A stretch of 64,000 nt of DNA, from positions 3,534,001 to 3,598,000 of the forward strand of contig CP005974.1 of the NCBI GenBank assembly GCA_000940995.1. Direction: 5' to 3'. The position numbers and the translations under genes are program-made. The stretch's first letter is position 1, and each line of letters starts with the position of its first letter. This document shows, in pieces, positions 32,243-41,730 of the stretch. The notes beneath the pieces were generated by a model that did no database searches, had not been told where the DNA came from, and worked only from the letters and a program-made list of their open reading frames with translations. The stretch is from Photobacterium gaetbulicola Gung47 (GTDB taxonomy: Bacteria; Pseudomonadota; Gammaproteobacteria; Enterobacterales; Vibrionaceae).

Positions 32243-34366
32243 TCAGGTTGTTGGTTTAGTGGCCTTGGCAACCATAACGATCATACTACGCCCAGTCGCC
32301 AAGATGGTATTGCGGGTATAGTGCGGTGCGTCATCGATGGGATAAATATCATAGGGAGACGGCTTGGCGGTATTGATCACCAGGTGCCAGTCGCTGCATT
32401 GGCGATCCGGCAGGGTAAACTCGAGCGGATCCCAGAAAGCATTGCAGATCACGTACAGCTCGTCCTGAGTGATCGGGTGGTACACCGTCAGGGCTATGGA
32501 ATGGGAGTTTTCTGACCAATCGGGCTGATCCGGTTGGATCCCGTGCCAGCGGATCCCGACATCCTCTAGCACCGAGTTCAGCGACATGTGCATGTTCCAG
32601 TCGATGGTCGGCTCGGCGGTACGCAGCTGGCTAAGCAGGGTGACAAAGCGCAGCAGGTCGCTGTGGGTAGTGACTAAGCTCCAGTCAAACCAGCTGATTT
32701 CATTATCTTGGCAGTAGGCGTTATTGTTGCCCTGCTGGGTCCGGCGCACTTCGTCGCCCATATTGAGCATCGGGGTACCTAGCGCCAGGAACAAGGTCGC
32801 CAGCATGTTTTTGCACTGGCGGTGGCGCAACAACTCTATCTCGGCAATGTCCGTCGGCCCCTCCACCCCGTAATTGCTCGACAGGTTGTGGCTGTCACCA
32901 TCACGGTTGCCCTCACCGTTGGCCTCGTTGTGCTTCTCGCTGTAGCTCACCAGATCGTTGAGGGTGAAGCCATCATGGGCACAGATGAAATTCACCGAAC
33001 GGTGCGGCGAATGGTGGTGGCTGCAGTACATGTCCGGCGAGCCCAAAATTCGCGAGGCAAAGCGGCTGACATAGCCGGCATCACCACGCCAGAATGCCCT
33101 GACATCGTCACGGAACTTGCCGTTCCATTCATTCCAGCGATCACCGATAAACGAACCGACCTGATACAGGCCTGCGGCATCCCACGCCTCGGCGATAATC
33201 TTGGTACTGCACAGGATCGGATCCGAATCGATCGACCACAGCAGCGGCGGCTCCCGCATCGGCTTGCCCTGACTGTCGCGGGCCAGCACCGAGGCCAGGT
33301 CAAACCGGAAACCGTCAACATGCATCTCCGTCACCCAGTAATGCAGGGCATCAATGATCATCCGCCGCAGGACACTGTGGTTGGCATTGCAGGTATTGCC
33401 GCAGCCGCTGTAGTTTCTATAGCGCCCCGTTTCCCTGTCCAGCAGGTAGTAAGCCCCGTTTTGCAGCCCTTTGAAACAGAAAGTCGGCCCTTGCTCATCC
33501 CCTTCGGCGGTATGGTTGAAGACCACATCGAGGATCACCTCGATATCCGCCTTGTGCAGCTCTCGGACCAGAGTCTTAAATTCATCGATGGCACTCAGAG
33601 AGGCTTTCTCGACACTGTAGTCGGCATGTACAGCAAAGAAGTTGATCGGGCTGTAGCCCCAATAGTTCCCCCGCCCTTCCGGCGCGTCATCGACATCGAA
33701 CTGCTGGACAGGCATCAGCTCGATGGCTGTGACACCGAGCGATTTCAGGTAGGGAATTTTCTCGATGATCCCGGAGAATGTCCCCTTCTTGGCCGACACC
33801 ACCCCGGAAGAGGGGTGACGGGTAAAACCGGCGACATGCATTTCATAGATGATGGTATCGGTCAGCGAATGGCGCGGGGCGGCATCTCCCTGCCAATCGA
33901 AGCCGCTGTGGTCGACCACGATACTCTTCATGCAGGCATCCATGTTGCTGCCTGGCTCGATTGCCCGCTGCCGGCGGTAGTTGCGGCCAATCCCGACCGC
34001 TTGGCAATAGGGATCAAGCAAGATCTTATCGCTATCAAAACGCAGCCCCCGTTCGGGAACCCAGGGGCCATCCACCTGAAAACCGTAATACTGACCGTGA
34101 CCAATATTGCCGACAAAGATAAACCAATAATGGCCTCGCTTGTGCAGCACCGGACTGAGCTCAAAGGAACAAAATGGCCCCCCAGCGTCGGCGCTGGCAA
34201 ACAAGTGCAACGTCACCCGTGTGGCATCTTTGGAGTAGAGGCTAAAGTTCACCCCTCCCTCGCGCACCGACGAACCGAGCGGGGATGCCTCGCCTTGCAA
34301 GGTATAGATCTGATTATCTGCCGCCAACGCGGTACTGAGTTCGATGTTATCATTGCCCCTATTCAT
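32243..34366 (-). CDS. glgX: Glycogen debranching enzyme GlgX (isoamylase type)
   Basis: The 707-residue GH13 enzyme hydrolyses alpha-1,6 branches of phosphorylase-limit glycogen. It has an N-terminal CBM48 domain (PLGSSVREGGVNFSLYS) and then the (beta/alpha)8 barrel with ILDVVFNHTAEGDE, VDGFRFDLAS (nucleophile Asp), IAEAWDAAG (acid/base Glu) and ICAHDGFTLNDL. The start at 34366 is preferred, with GGGGAT 8 nt upstream; ATGs at 34393 and TTG/ATG further up remain possible. No other glycogen genes are in the window. Confidence 0.9.
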   Translation of the reverse strand: MNRGNDNIELSTALAADNQIYTLQGEASPLGSSVREGGVNFSLYSKDATRVTLHLFASADAGGPFCSFELSPVLHKRGHYWFIFVGNIGHGQYYGFQVDGPWVPERGLRFDSDKILLDPYCQAVGIGRNYRRQRAIEPGSNMDACMKSIVVDHSGFDWQGDAAPRHSLTDTIIYEMHVAGFTRHPSSGVVSAKKGTFSGIIEKIPYLKSLGVTAIELMPVQQFDVDDAPEGRGNYWGYSPINFFAVHADYSVEKASLSAIDEFKTLVRELHKADIEVILDVVFNHTAEGDEQGPTFCFKGLQNGAYYLLDRETGRYRNYSGCGNTCNANHSVLRRMIIDALHYWVTEMHVDGFRFDLASVLARDSQGKPMREPPLLWSIDSDPILCSTKIIAEAWDAAGLYQVGSFIGDRWNEWNGKFRDDVRAFWRGDAGYVSRFASRILGSPDMYCSHHHSPHRSVNFICAHDGFTLNDLVSYSEKHNEANGEGNRDGDSHNLSSNYGVEGPTDIAEIELLRHRQCKNMLATLFLALGTPMLNMGDEVRRTQQGNNNAYCQDNEISWFDWSLVTTHSDLLRFVTLLSQLRTAEPTIDWNMHMSLNSVLEDVGIRWHGIQPDQPDWSENSHSIALTVYHPITQDELYVICNAFWDPLEFTLPDRQCSDWHLVINTAKPSPYDIYPIDDAPHYTRNTILATGRSMIVMVAKATKPTT

Positions 34367-34500
34367 GCCAGCATCCCCATGATTTTGTTGCATGTGCCTT
34401 TCTGCCAATGCATTGGCAATCCAATGCACCAGCCTGCATAACCAGAATAGTCGACTCAAACCAGGCCGGGAAAGGTCCGCTTCACAAAAAGTACAAAAAA

Positions 34501-34521
34501 AGCCGCCACAATGTGACGGCT
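34501..34521 (-). terminator. Terminator downstream of prfC
   Basis: A hairpin with stem AGCCG/CGGCT and inner CACA/TGTG is followed on the minus strand by CTTTTTTTG. It lies 36 nt after the prfC stop. Confidence 0.75.
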
Positions 34522-34557
34522 TCGAGGTAGAGCTTAAGGCCCGTGGCCTAGTGCGAA

Positions 34558-36138
34558 TTAGTGCTCGCGGGTTGCACGGAAGTCAATATCAGGGAAACGC
34601 TCTTTGGCCAGGTTCAGGTTAACCATGGTCGGTGCGATGTAAGACAGATTATCACCACCATCCAATGCCAGGTTAGACTGGTTCTTGCGCTTGAATTCTT
34701 CCAGCTTCTTGCTGTCATCACATTCAACCCAGCGGGCTGTTGCAACGTTAACACCTTCGTAGATCGCTTCCACGTTGTATTCCGCCTTCAGGCGGGCAAC
34801 CACCACGTCAAACTGAAGCACACCTACCGCACCGACGATCAGGTCATTGTTCTGCAGCGGTCGGAATACCTGTACCGCGCCTTCTTCTGACAGCTGGACC
34901 AGACCTTTAAGCAGCTGCTTCTGCTTGAGAGGATCTTTGAGGCGAATACGACGGAACAGTTCCGGTGCAAAGTTAGGGATACCGGCAAATTTCAGGTTTT
35001 CGCCTTGAGTGAAGGTATCACCGATCTGAATCGTACCGTGGTTGTGCAAACCGATAATGTCACCCGCATAGGCTTTTTCCGCACGCGCACGGTCACCGGC
35101 CATGAAGGTTACCGCATCGGAGATACTCACGTTCTTACCGGTACGAACATGGTTCATCTTCATGCCCTGGCTGTAGGTACCTGAGACAATACGCATAAAG
35201 GCAATACGGTCACGGTGCTTAGGATCCATGTTGGCCTGGATCTTAAAGACGAAGCCAGAGAATTTCTCTTCCGTTGCTTCGACTTCACGCTCGTTGGCTT
35301 TACGCGGCATTGGCGCAGGCGCCCACTCCGTCAGACCATCTAGCATGTGATCGACACCGAAGTTACCCAGTGCGGTACCGAAGAAGACCGGCGTCAGCTC
35401 ACCGCTTAGGAACAGTTCACGGTCGAACTCGTGAGAGGCACCGATCACCAGCTCCAGCTCTTCGCGCAGCTGTTCGGCAAGATCATCACCCACCGCAGCA
35501 TCCAGCTCTGGGTTATCCAGGCCCTTGATGATGCGCTGCTCCTGGATGGTATGGCCCTGTCCGGTACTGTACAGAATCGTCTCGTCACGGTGGATGTGGT
35601 AAACCCCCTTGAACTCCTTACCACAGCCGATCGGCCATGATACCGGCGCACACGCCATGTTCAGCTCGGTTTCGACTTCGTCAAGCAACTCCATTGGATC
35701 ACGGATATCGCGGTCCAATTTGTTCATGAAGGTCACGATTGGCGTATCACGCAGACGGGTTACTTCCATCAGCTTGCGGGTACGATCCTCGACACCTTTC
35801 GCCGCATCGATCACCATCAGGCACGAGTCAACTGCGGTCAGGGTACGGTAGGTATCTTCCGAGAAATCTTCGTGTCCCGGGGTATCTAGCAGGTTTACCA
35901 GACAATCATTGTAAGGGAACTGCATCACCGACGTGGTCACCGAGATACCACGTTCCTTTTCCATCTCCATCCAGTCTGACTTGGCATGCTGGTTGGAGCC
36001 GCGCCCCTTAACGGTACCCGCTTTTTGGATCGCGTTTCCGAACAGCAGGACTTTTTCGGTAATGGTTGTTTTACCCGCATCCGGGTGAGAAATGATCGCA
36101 AACGTGCGGCGTTTGCTCACTTCAGTTTGAAAAGACAT
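34558..36138 (-). CDS. prfC: Peptide chain release factor 3
   Basis: The 526-residue translational GTPase recycles RF1/RF2 from the ribosome. G motifs are AIISHPDAGKTT (G1), DTPGHEDFSEDTYR (G3) and NKLD (G4: VTFMNKLDRDIRDP); the C-terminal EF-G-like domains follow. The start at 36138 (MSFQTEVSKRRTFAI) matches the family; the open frame extends 30 codons further. Length is normal. Confidence 0.95.
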   Translation of the reverse strand: MSFQTEVSKRRTFAIISHPDAGKTTITEKVLLFGNAIQKAGTVKGRGSNQHAKSDWMEMEKERGISVTTSVMQFPYNDCLVNLLDTPGHEDFSEDTYRTLTAVDSCLMVIDAAKGVEDRTRKLMEVTRLRDTPIVTFMNKLDRDIRDPMELLDEVETELNMACAPVSWPIGCGKEFKGVYHIHRDETILYSTGQGHTIQEQRIIKGLDNPELDAAVGDDLAEQLREELELVIGASHEFDRELFLSGELTPVFFGTALGNFGVDHMLDGLTEWAPAPMPRKANEREVEATEEKFSGFVFKIQANMDPKHRDRIAFMRIVSGTYSQGMKMNHVRTGKNVSISDAVTFMAGDRARAEKAYAGDIIGLHNHGTIQIGDTFTQGENLKFAGIPNFAPELFRRIRLKDPLKQKQLLKGLVQLSEEGAVQVFRPLQNNDLIVGAVGVLQFDVVVARLKAEYNVEAIYEGVNVATARWVECDDSKKLEEFKRKNQSNLALDGGDNLSYIAPTMVNLNLAKERFPDIDFRATREH

Positions 36139-36291
36139 AAGCGTTGATAATCCTGTTAGAGATTTCAATAATCGTACGACTGCGACTGCCGCGAGCCGGT
36201 GCGATAAAGATGGCGGAATTATACGCAAACTCCGACCAAAGAGACAGCGGTAACATGCCAGCAGGGCCTGCCGGCAACGACCGGCAAAATG

Positions 36292-36738
36292 CTACATCAC
36301 CATATAGGTCATGATCAGGGCATCCTCGCGACCATTTTCTGCCGGGTAATACCCTTCACGGCGGTTGATTTCGTTAAAGCCGAGCGATTCATACAGCTGG
36401 TAAGCACGGGTATTGCTTGCCCTGACTTCCAGCCAGACTTCCTCGCCTTTCTGTTGCTCAACAAGGGTAATAAAGCCTTCCAGCAGGGCCTTACCGTAGC
36501 CTTTGCCCTGGCAGGCCGGGTCGACAGCGATGTTGAGTAAGGTTGCTTCGCCTGCCACCAGCTGGCCGAAGCAATAACCGACCAGCCGGCCATCTATCTG
36601 CAACCCACAGTTAAGCGCCAATTTATTGGGCTCTTTGCGGATCAAGGATTCTGCCCAAGGAAAGGCATGGGCCGCCTGCTCGATGCGCCAAACATCGTCG
36701 AGATGATGAGGCGCCAAAGTCACAATGTTATGCGTCAT
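36292..36738 (-). CDS. rimI: Ribosomal protein S18 N-acetyltransferase RimI
   Basis: The 148-residue GNAT enzyme acetylates the N-terminal alanine of S18. The acetyl-CoA motif A is VDPACQGKGYGKALLEGF; WLEVRASNTRAYQLYESLGF and the C-terminal EINRREGYYP are RimI-specific. It follows holD with an 11-nt overlap, the enteric/vibrio order holD-rimI. Confidence 0.93.
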   Translation of the reverse strand: MTHNIVTLAPHHLDDVWRIEQAAHAFPWAESLIRKEPNKLALNCGLQIDGRLVGYCFGQLVAGEATLLNIAVDPACQGKGYGKALLEGFITLVEQQKGEEVWLEVRASNTRAYQLYESLGFNEINRREGYYPAENGREDALIMTYMVM

Positions 36739-37129
36739 AAGAACAAATTTGTTGCCATAGCGCTTTTTTCGCGCCGGGGTTGGTATGCATCGATTTCAGT
36801 GAAGCTGACGTCAACAGTTGGCAGTCAGCCGGGTGGGCCGCTTCACAACCCGCTACCCAACACCATTTCAGCTGATGTTCGCGAACTTGCTCAACCGCTT
36901 CCGCCGGAAGACAAAGCGCTTGCTCCGGCTTGAGCTTCATGCTGCCCAGGATCCGGCCAAACAGCCAACGGTCGTGCTCGTCTAGCTCTTCATCGCAAAC
37001 AAACAACAACTTACAGCTTTCCGGCAGATCGATCACCGGCTGCTCCTGTTCGGGGAAAATGCCCGGTTTACGGATCTGCCAATAGGTCAGCCCGATCGCC
37101 TTCATCAACTGTAAATCACGTTGTTTCAT
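36728..37129 (-). CDS. holD: DNA polymerase III psi subunit HolD
   Basis: The 133-residue subunit links the clamp loader (through chi) to SSB. The N-terminus QRDLQLMKAIGLTYWQIRKP is the conserved tau/gamma- and chi-binding part, and the middle has LPESCKLLFVCDEEL. ATG 37129 follows AAGGTGAGCAG, a strong ribosome-binding site. It overlaps rimI by 11 nt. Confidence 0.9.
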   Translation of the reverse strand: MKQRDLQLMKAIGLTYWQIRKPGIFPEQEQPVIDLPESCKLLFVCDEELDEHDRWLFGRILGSMKLKPEQALCLPAEAVEQVREHQLKWCWVAGCEAAHPADCQLLTSASLKSMHTNPGAKKALWQQICSYDA

Positions 37130-37252
37130 CTGCTCACCTTGGTGATGTTCACTTTGGCCGGGAATACTACCAGAATTTATACCAAACTGAGTAATATTCT
37201 GGCCTATCCACGCAAATGGGCAGGGGCAGCAACCAGGCAAGTCAAACACAAA

Positions 37253-37278
37253 AAAATACCACCTTGCGGTGGTATTTT
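37253..37278. terminator. Terminator between yhbS and holD
   Basis: AAAATACCACC and GGTGGTATTTT form an 11-bp stem with a TTGC loop. It is 25 nt after the yhbS stop on the minus strand. Confidence 0.85.
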
Positions 37279-37303
37279 CATGAAACTGGTCAGCACTGAT
37301 AAC

Positions 37304-37807
37304 CTACAGCGCGTCAAACTCTTCGCTGTAGCTGATCATCCCGCTCTTTTCACCGATCGCACCGGGAACGACTTCCAACACCATGAAAGCCTCTTCCGGT
37401 ACCGGCCACGCGCATTGAATGCCTTGAGGGGCCGCAGGCGCAAAGCCCACTTTCGGGTAATAATCGGGGTGTCCCAGCACGACAATGACCGGGTAACCTA
37501 GCTCTGCCAAAGTCTGCTTGGCCTCTTCCAGCATGGCCAGACCGATGCCCTGGCGCTGGTACTCAGGCTTGATCGCCATAGGGGCCAGCCCTTGCCAGCT
37601 ATAATCTTCGCCATCGAGCATGACCGGGCTAAAAAAGACATGGCCAATCAGCTCACCGTCGTCATTGCACGCCACCAGCGAAAGGGTGCGCTTGCCGTTT
37701 TCCCGTAACCGCATGACCAACTCTGCTTCGGCCTCCGTTTCAAAAACAGATTTCAGCAAAGTATCAATCGGCATAATATCGGCCGGGGCCTCAGTTCTAA
37801 TGAGCAT
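37304..37807 (-). CDS. yhbS: GNAT-family N-acetyltransferase YhbS
   Basis: The 167-residue protein has the GNAT fold with acetyl-CoA motif LAPMAIKPEYQRQGIGLAML and a C-terminal VVLGHPDYYPKVGFAPA segment typical of YhbS. Substrate unproven. The start at 37807 overlaps the end of ubiT by 11 nt, so they are co-translated, as in E. coli yhbT-yhbS. Confidence 0.88.
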   Translation of the reverse strand: MLIRTEAPADIMPIDTLLKSVFETEAEAELVMRLRENGKRTLSLVACNDDGELIGHVFFSPVMLDGEDYSWQGLAPMAIKPEYQRQGIGLAMLEEAKQTLAELGYPVIVVLGHPDYYPKVGFAPAAPQGIQCAWPVPEEAFMVLEVVPGAIGEKSGMISYSEEFDAL

Positions 37808-38318
37808 TCTTGACCTCTTCTTGCCCAGCCACCGACAGCATGCCTTTGTGGATGAAGTCTGCCGACTGGTGCAGTACAAACTTAACCGGTGCGGGAAGCG
37901 AGTCAAGATCGATACTATCCATCAAGTTTTTCACTTCCAGTCCCAGCTCGGTATCACCTTCGATGCGAAGGCGACGTTGGAAGAACAGTGTATCAGGATC
38001 TTCCTTGCGAGCGGCAATTAATACCAGGTCATTGCACTCACCGCTGAAGCTCACATCTTCCTGCTCAACGTGCTCAGCCACCACCAATTGCTCATCCTGG
38101 TAGCTGATGTACCAGCGCAGATCCAAATCACGCACTTCCACTTTCAGCCAACGATCTTCAAGAAATTCAAAGTCGCCATCTTCCAGTGCTTCCCTAAATA
38201 CCATGCCCAACCCATCCAGCATTACCTTCTTCTGAAGGGGGAAAGGAGCAAGTTTGGCAGGAACACGCAATAAGGCAGGCCCATTCTGGACCAGCTGTTT
38301 TCTAAGTTGAGCAATCAC
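37797..38318 (-). CDS. ubiT: SCP2-domain ubiquinone biosynthesis accessory factor UbiT
   Basis: The 173-residue sterol-carrier-protein-2-like protein (formerly YhbT) is needed with UbiU and UbiV for oxygen-independent ubiquinone synthesis; it binds isoprenoid intermediates. Motifs: RVPAKLAPFPLQKKVMLDGL near the N-terminus, FLEDRWLKVEVRDL, and LFFQRRLRIEGDTELGLEVK. ubiU and ubiV lie 2.4 kb away on the opposite strand with rocS between. Confidence 0.9.
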   Translation of the reverse strand: MIAQLRKQLVQNGPALLRVPAKLAPFPLQKKVMLDGLGMVFREALEDGDFEFLEDRWLKVEVRDLDLRWYISYQDEQLVVAEHVEQEDVSFSGECNDLVLIAARKEDPDTLFFQRRLRIEGDTELGLEVKNLMDSIDLDSLPAPVKFVLHQSADFIHKGMLSVAGQEEVKNAH

Positions 38319-38522
38319 TGAATTTTATTTCCTGTAGTCGGTCGCATATATTTAGTGATTGTATGGCAAGACAAGGCAGTAATTTTATGCCTTGAGTCAA
38401 AAAATACAGCTTTGTTCGGGTAAAGTTTGGTATTGTGCCAGTGACCTAGATATAGTGGTTGCAAACCCACCTGTCACCGCGCCGCGGGATGGCAGCAACA
38501 GACGGAACAATATCCCAATACC

Positions 38523-40556
38523 ATGCCGACAGAGCAACTCAACCATTGGTTTCCCCTTCTGACTGATCACAGCCCATTCCTGTTTGCGGTACTGGATCAG
38601 CAACATAACTATTTAATGGTTAATAACCGATACTGCGAACTCAGCGGCCTGAGCCGTGACGAGCTTATCGGTCTGAGTGATGTCGACACCTTGGGCAAAA
38701 CCTTTTACCACTCGATGCGTCCCTTCTATCAGCGGGCCTTCAATGGTGAAACCCTGGAGAGCGAAGTCATCCTCGATGACAACCATCATGACACCAGCAT
38801 GCACTTCAGCCTCTCCCCGCTGCGCAACGAAAGCGATAATATCACCCATATTGTCCTGCACTGCGTTGATACCTCCGAGCGCCAAATCCTGACCAATGCC
38901 ATCCAAGAGCACGAAAAACACCTGCAAACCCTTAACAAACTGATGCATGACGGCAGCTGTATCGTTGAGAACGACACGGTGGTCTCGGCCAATGACAAAG
39001 CGGCCCTCTTGCTCGGCTTTGAACACCCCAATGATCTCAAGGGCAAGGCCTTTAGCAAACTGATAGTCGATACCCAGCAGCAACCGGTTACCTCGGCCCA
39101 ATTGGCTTCCCTGCAGCAAGGTGAAGGCTGGTTGTGCCAGACCAGCCGCCACTGTCCGCAGCCACAAACCTTGCAGCTCTCGACATCGCCTATCGAGATG
39201 CTCGGGGCCGCCGCCCAATTGGTGATCCTCAAATCCTATACTCCAGCGCGATCCAAGCAGAGCCGGGTAGAGTCATCAATCCATATCGATCCGCTTACCG
39301 GGCTGCTCAACCGCCACGGGGTCAGTCGCCAGCTAGAGCAGTTGATCAACCAGCAGATCCCGCTGGTAATGCTCTACCTCGATATCGATAATTTCAAAAA
39401 CATCAATGACTCCCTCGGGCACCATATTGGTGATCAGGTACTGCAGGAAATTTCTCAGCGGCTCAAGCGCCTGTTGCCCGACAGTGCGATCATCGGCCAC
39501 CTCAGCGGTGATGAGTTCACGATTTTGCTCCCCGACCCGGAGCATGACCAGCAGAGCAGCTTAATTGCCGACCAAGTCATTGCCCTAATCAACCAGCCTT
39601 TCGACTTGCACCACTTCAGCAAACACCTGGCCTGCTCTATCGGCATGGTCCAATATCCCGGTGACGGCAATGATGCCCGAATCCTGCTGCAAAATGCCGA
39701 CACGGCGATGTACGAGGCCAAGAACCGCGGCCGCAACCGAGCCGTTAAGTTCAGCGAGGAAATGAACAAAGAAGCCCGGATGCAGCTATGGCTTGAAATC
39801 GAGCTCCAGAAAGCATTGCAGAACAATGGCCTCGAAGTCTGGTACCAACCCAAAGTGCATGCCCGTGATTTCTCGATCAATGGCGCAGAAGCGCTAGTGC
39901 GCTGGAACCACCCTGTCGAGGGTTATATCAGTCCGGCTCAGTTTATTCCTGTCGCCGAACGCTCAGGCCTCATCGAGCAACTCGGCCAGGTGGTGATGCG
40001 CGAGGTCTTCACCACCGTCCGCTACTGGAAAACCCAAGGTCTGCTGCCTGGCAAGGTGGCGATCAACCTGTCACCGCAGCAATTCGGCAACCCGAACCTG
40101 ATCCAGTTTGTCGACAAGCTGCGCAAGGCTACCGGGGTCAACCCCAACGACATTACCTTCGAGCTCACCGAAAGTGCAGTCATGAGCGATGGCGAACATA
40201 CCATCCAGATGCTCAACGCGATCAAGAAGCTCGGCTTCTCGCTGTCTATCGATGACTTCGGTACCGGCTACTCATCGCTGTCCTACCTGGCTCGCTTCCC
40301 GCTGGACGAGCTGAAGATCGACCGCGCCTTCATCAAGGACATCGAAGAGATCCCCAAACAGCTGACGCTGATCGAGAACATCATCAACCTCGGCAAGTCG
40401 CTCAACATGAGCGTGGTTGCCGAAGGGGTCGAGACCCGCCAGCAGGCGACCCTGCTGTCGAACCTGGACTGCCATGCCATACAGGGGTTCCACTTCTACA
40501 AGCCGCTGCCGAAAAACGAGCTAGAGGCCACCCTGCACAAGCACAACCACCATTGA
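38523..40556 (+). CDS. rocS: PAS-GGDEF-EAL cyclic di-GMP enzyme, RocS-like
   Basis: The 677-residue soluble protein has an N-terminal PAS domain (about 12-125), a second weaker PAS-like segment (130-240), a GGDEF domain (about 255-415) and an EAL domain (425-670). The GGDEF signature reads S328-G-D-E-F332, a small change that may still allow activity; the RxxD site is not obvious. The EAL domain keeps E456-A-L, NLSPQQF, ELTES, IDDFGTGYSSLSYL, LKIDRAFI and VAEGVET, so phosphodiesterase activity is expected. Position beside ubiU is the same as V. cholerae rocS, which gives the symbol. Confidence 0.82.
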   Translation: MPTEQLNHWFPLLTDHSPFLFAVLDQQHNYLMVNNRYCELSGLSRDELIGLSDVDTLGKTFYHSMRPFYQRAFNGETLESEVILDDNHHDTSMHFSLSPLRNESDNITHIVLHCVDTSERQILTNAIQEHEKHLQTLNKLMHDGSCIVENDTVVSANDKAALLLGFEHPNDLKGKAFSKLIVDTQQQPVTSAQLASLQQGEGWLCQTSRHCPQPQTLQLSTSPIEMLGAAAQLVILKSYTPARSKQSRVESSIHIDPLTGLLNRHGVSRQLEQLINQQIPLVMLYLDIDNFKNINDSLGHHIGDQVLQEISQRLKRLLPDSAIIGHLSGDEFTILLPDPEHDQQSSLIADQVIALINQPFDLHHFSKHLACSIGMVQYPGDGNDARILLQNADTAMYEAKNRGRNRAVKFSEEMNKEARMQLWLEIELQKALQNNGLEVWYQPKVHARDFSINGAEALVRWNHPVEGYISPAQFIPVAERSGLIEQLGQVVMREVFTTVRYWKTQGLLPGKVAINLSPQQFGNPNLIQFVDKLRKATGVNPNDITFELTESAVMSDGEHTIQMLNAIKKLGFSLSIDDFGTGYSSLSYLARFPLDELKIDRAFIKDIEEIPKQLTLIENIINLGKSLNMSVVAEGVETRQQATLLSNLDCHAIQGFHFYKPLPKNELEATLHKHNHH

Positions 40557-40712
40557 CCCTCAGGCCATCATTACTGGTTAACTATCGGTGCAAAAGTGGA
40601 AAATAAGTTGTCCTAAATCAACAAAACCTGCCTGATATCAAAACACGCTGGTTGCCTGCCCCCTACTATTTGCTTCTATTACTTTATTTTCACACTGGTA
40701 GATAAAAATAAT

Positions 40713-41720
40713 ATGGAGCTACTCTGCCCCGCTGGTAACTTGCCGGCGCTGAAAACTGCCATTGATAACGGCGCCGACGCGGTTTATATCGGTTTCAAAG
40801 ACGATACCAACGCGCGCCACTTTGCAGGTTTAAATTTTACAGGACGTAAACTCGAAAAAGCCGTGCAGTACGTGCGTGACCACGACCGTAAACTGCATGT
40901 TGCCCTCAACACCTTCGCCCACCCCGATGGCTTCGAGCGCTGGCGCAACGCCGTCGACAACGCCGCAGCCATGGGTGTCGATGCGCTGATTGTGGCTGAC
41001 ATCGCCGTGTTGGAATATGCGGCCACCAAGTATCCGGATCTCGAGCTGCACCTGTCGGTACAGGCATCGGCCACCAATACGGCCGCCATTGATTTCTACC
41101 GCCAGAATTTCAATGTCAAACGGGTCGTCTTGCCGCGGGTACTGTCCATCCACCAGGTGAAACAGTTGGCACGCAATACCGATGTCGAACTGGAAGTGTT
41201 CGCCTTCGGCAGTCTGTGTATCATGTCGGAAGGACGCTGCTATCTGTCCTCCTACATGACGGGGGAGTCACCCAATACCGTCGGAGCCTGCTCGCCGGCA
41301 AAATACGTTCGCTGGCAGGAAACCCCGACCGGGCTCGAGTCTCGCCTCAACGAAGTGCTGATCGACCGCTACGCCCATGGTGAAAATGCCGGTTACCCGA
41401 CCTTGTGCAAGGGCCGCTTTGACGTCAATCTTGACGGGGAAAACCGCCGCTACCACGCCCTGGAAGAGCCGACCAGCCTCAATACACTGGAGATTTTGCC
41501 TGAGCTGTTCAAGGCCAATATTGCCTCGGTGAAAATCGAAGGCCGCCAGCGCAGCCCGGCCTATGTCGAGCAGGTAACCCGCACCTGGCGTGCCGCGATC
41601 GATCGCTATCTCGCCTCTCCGGAAAACTACCATGTTGAGCCGGCTTGGAATGCCTGCCTGGGCAACGTGTCAGAAGGCAAGCAGACCACCCTCGGTGCCT
41701 ACCACCGCAAATGGCAATAA
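40713..41720 (+). CDS. ubiU: Ubiquinone biosynthesis protein UbiU (U32 peptidase-like)
   Basis: The 335-residue protein (formerly YhbU) works with UbiV in O2-independent hydroxylation of the ubiquinone ring, with prephenate as oxygen donor. It begins MELLCPAGNLPALKTAIDNG and keeps the cysteines of the 4Fe-4S site in SLCIMSEGRCYLSS, GACSPAKY and TLCKGRF. It is separated from ubiV by 10 nt. Confidence 0.93.
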   Translation: MELLCPAGNLPALKTAIDNGADAVYIGFKDDTNARHFAGLNFTGRKLEKAVQYVRDHDRKLHVALNTFAHPDGFERWRNAVDNAAAMGVDALIVADIAVLEYAATKYPDLELHLSVQASATNTAAIDFYRQNFNVKRVVLPRVLSIHQVKQLARNTDVELEVFAFGSLCIMSEGRCYLSSYMTGESPNTVGACSPAKYVRWQETPTGLESRLNEVLIDRYAHGENAGYPTLCKGRFDVNLDGENRRYHALEEPTSLNTLEILPELFKANIASVKIEGRQRSPAYVEQVTRTWRAAIDRYLASPENYHVEPAWNACLGNVSEGKQTTLGAYHRKWQ

Positions 41721-41730
41721 GGAGCCAGCA

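Noticed and set aside
32822..34441. 539-codon open frame on the plus strand
   Set aside because: It lies entirely antisense to glgX, whose catalytic motifs are clear; the frame has no recognisable domain and is a by-product of G+C-rich codon positions.
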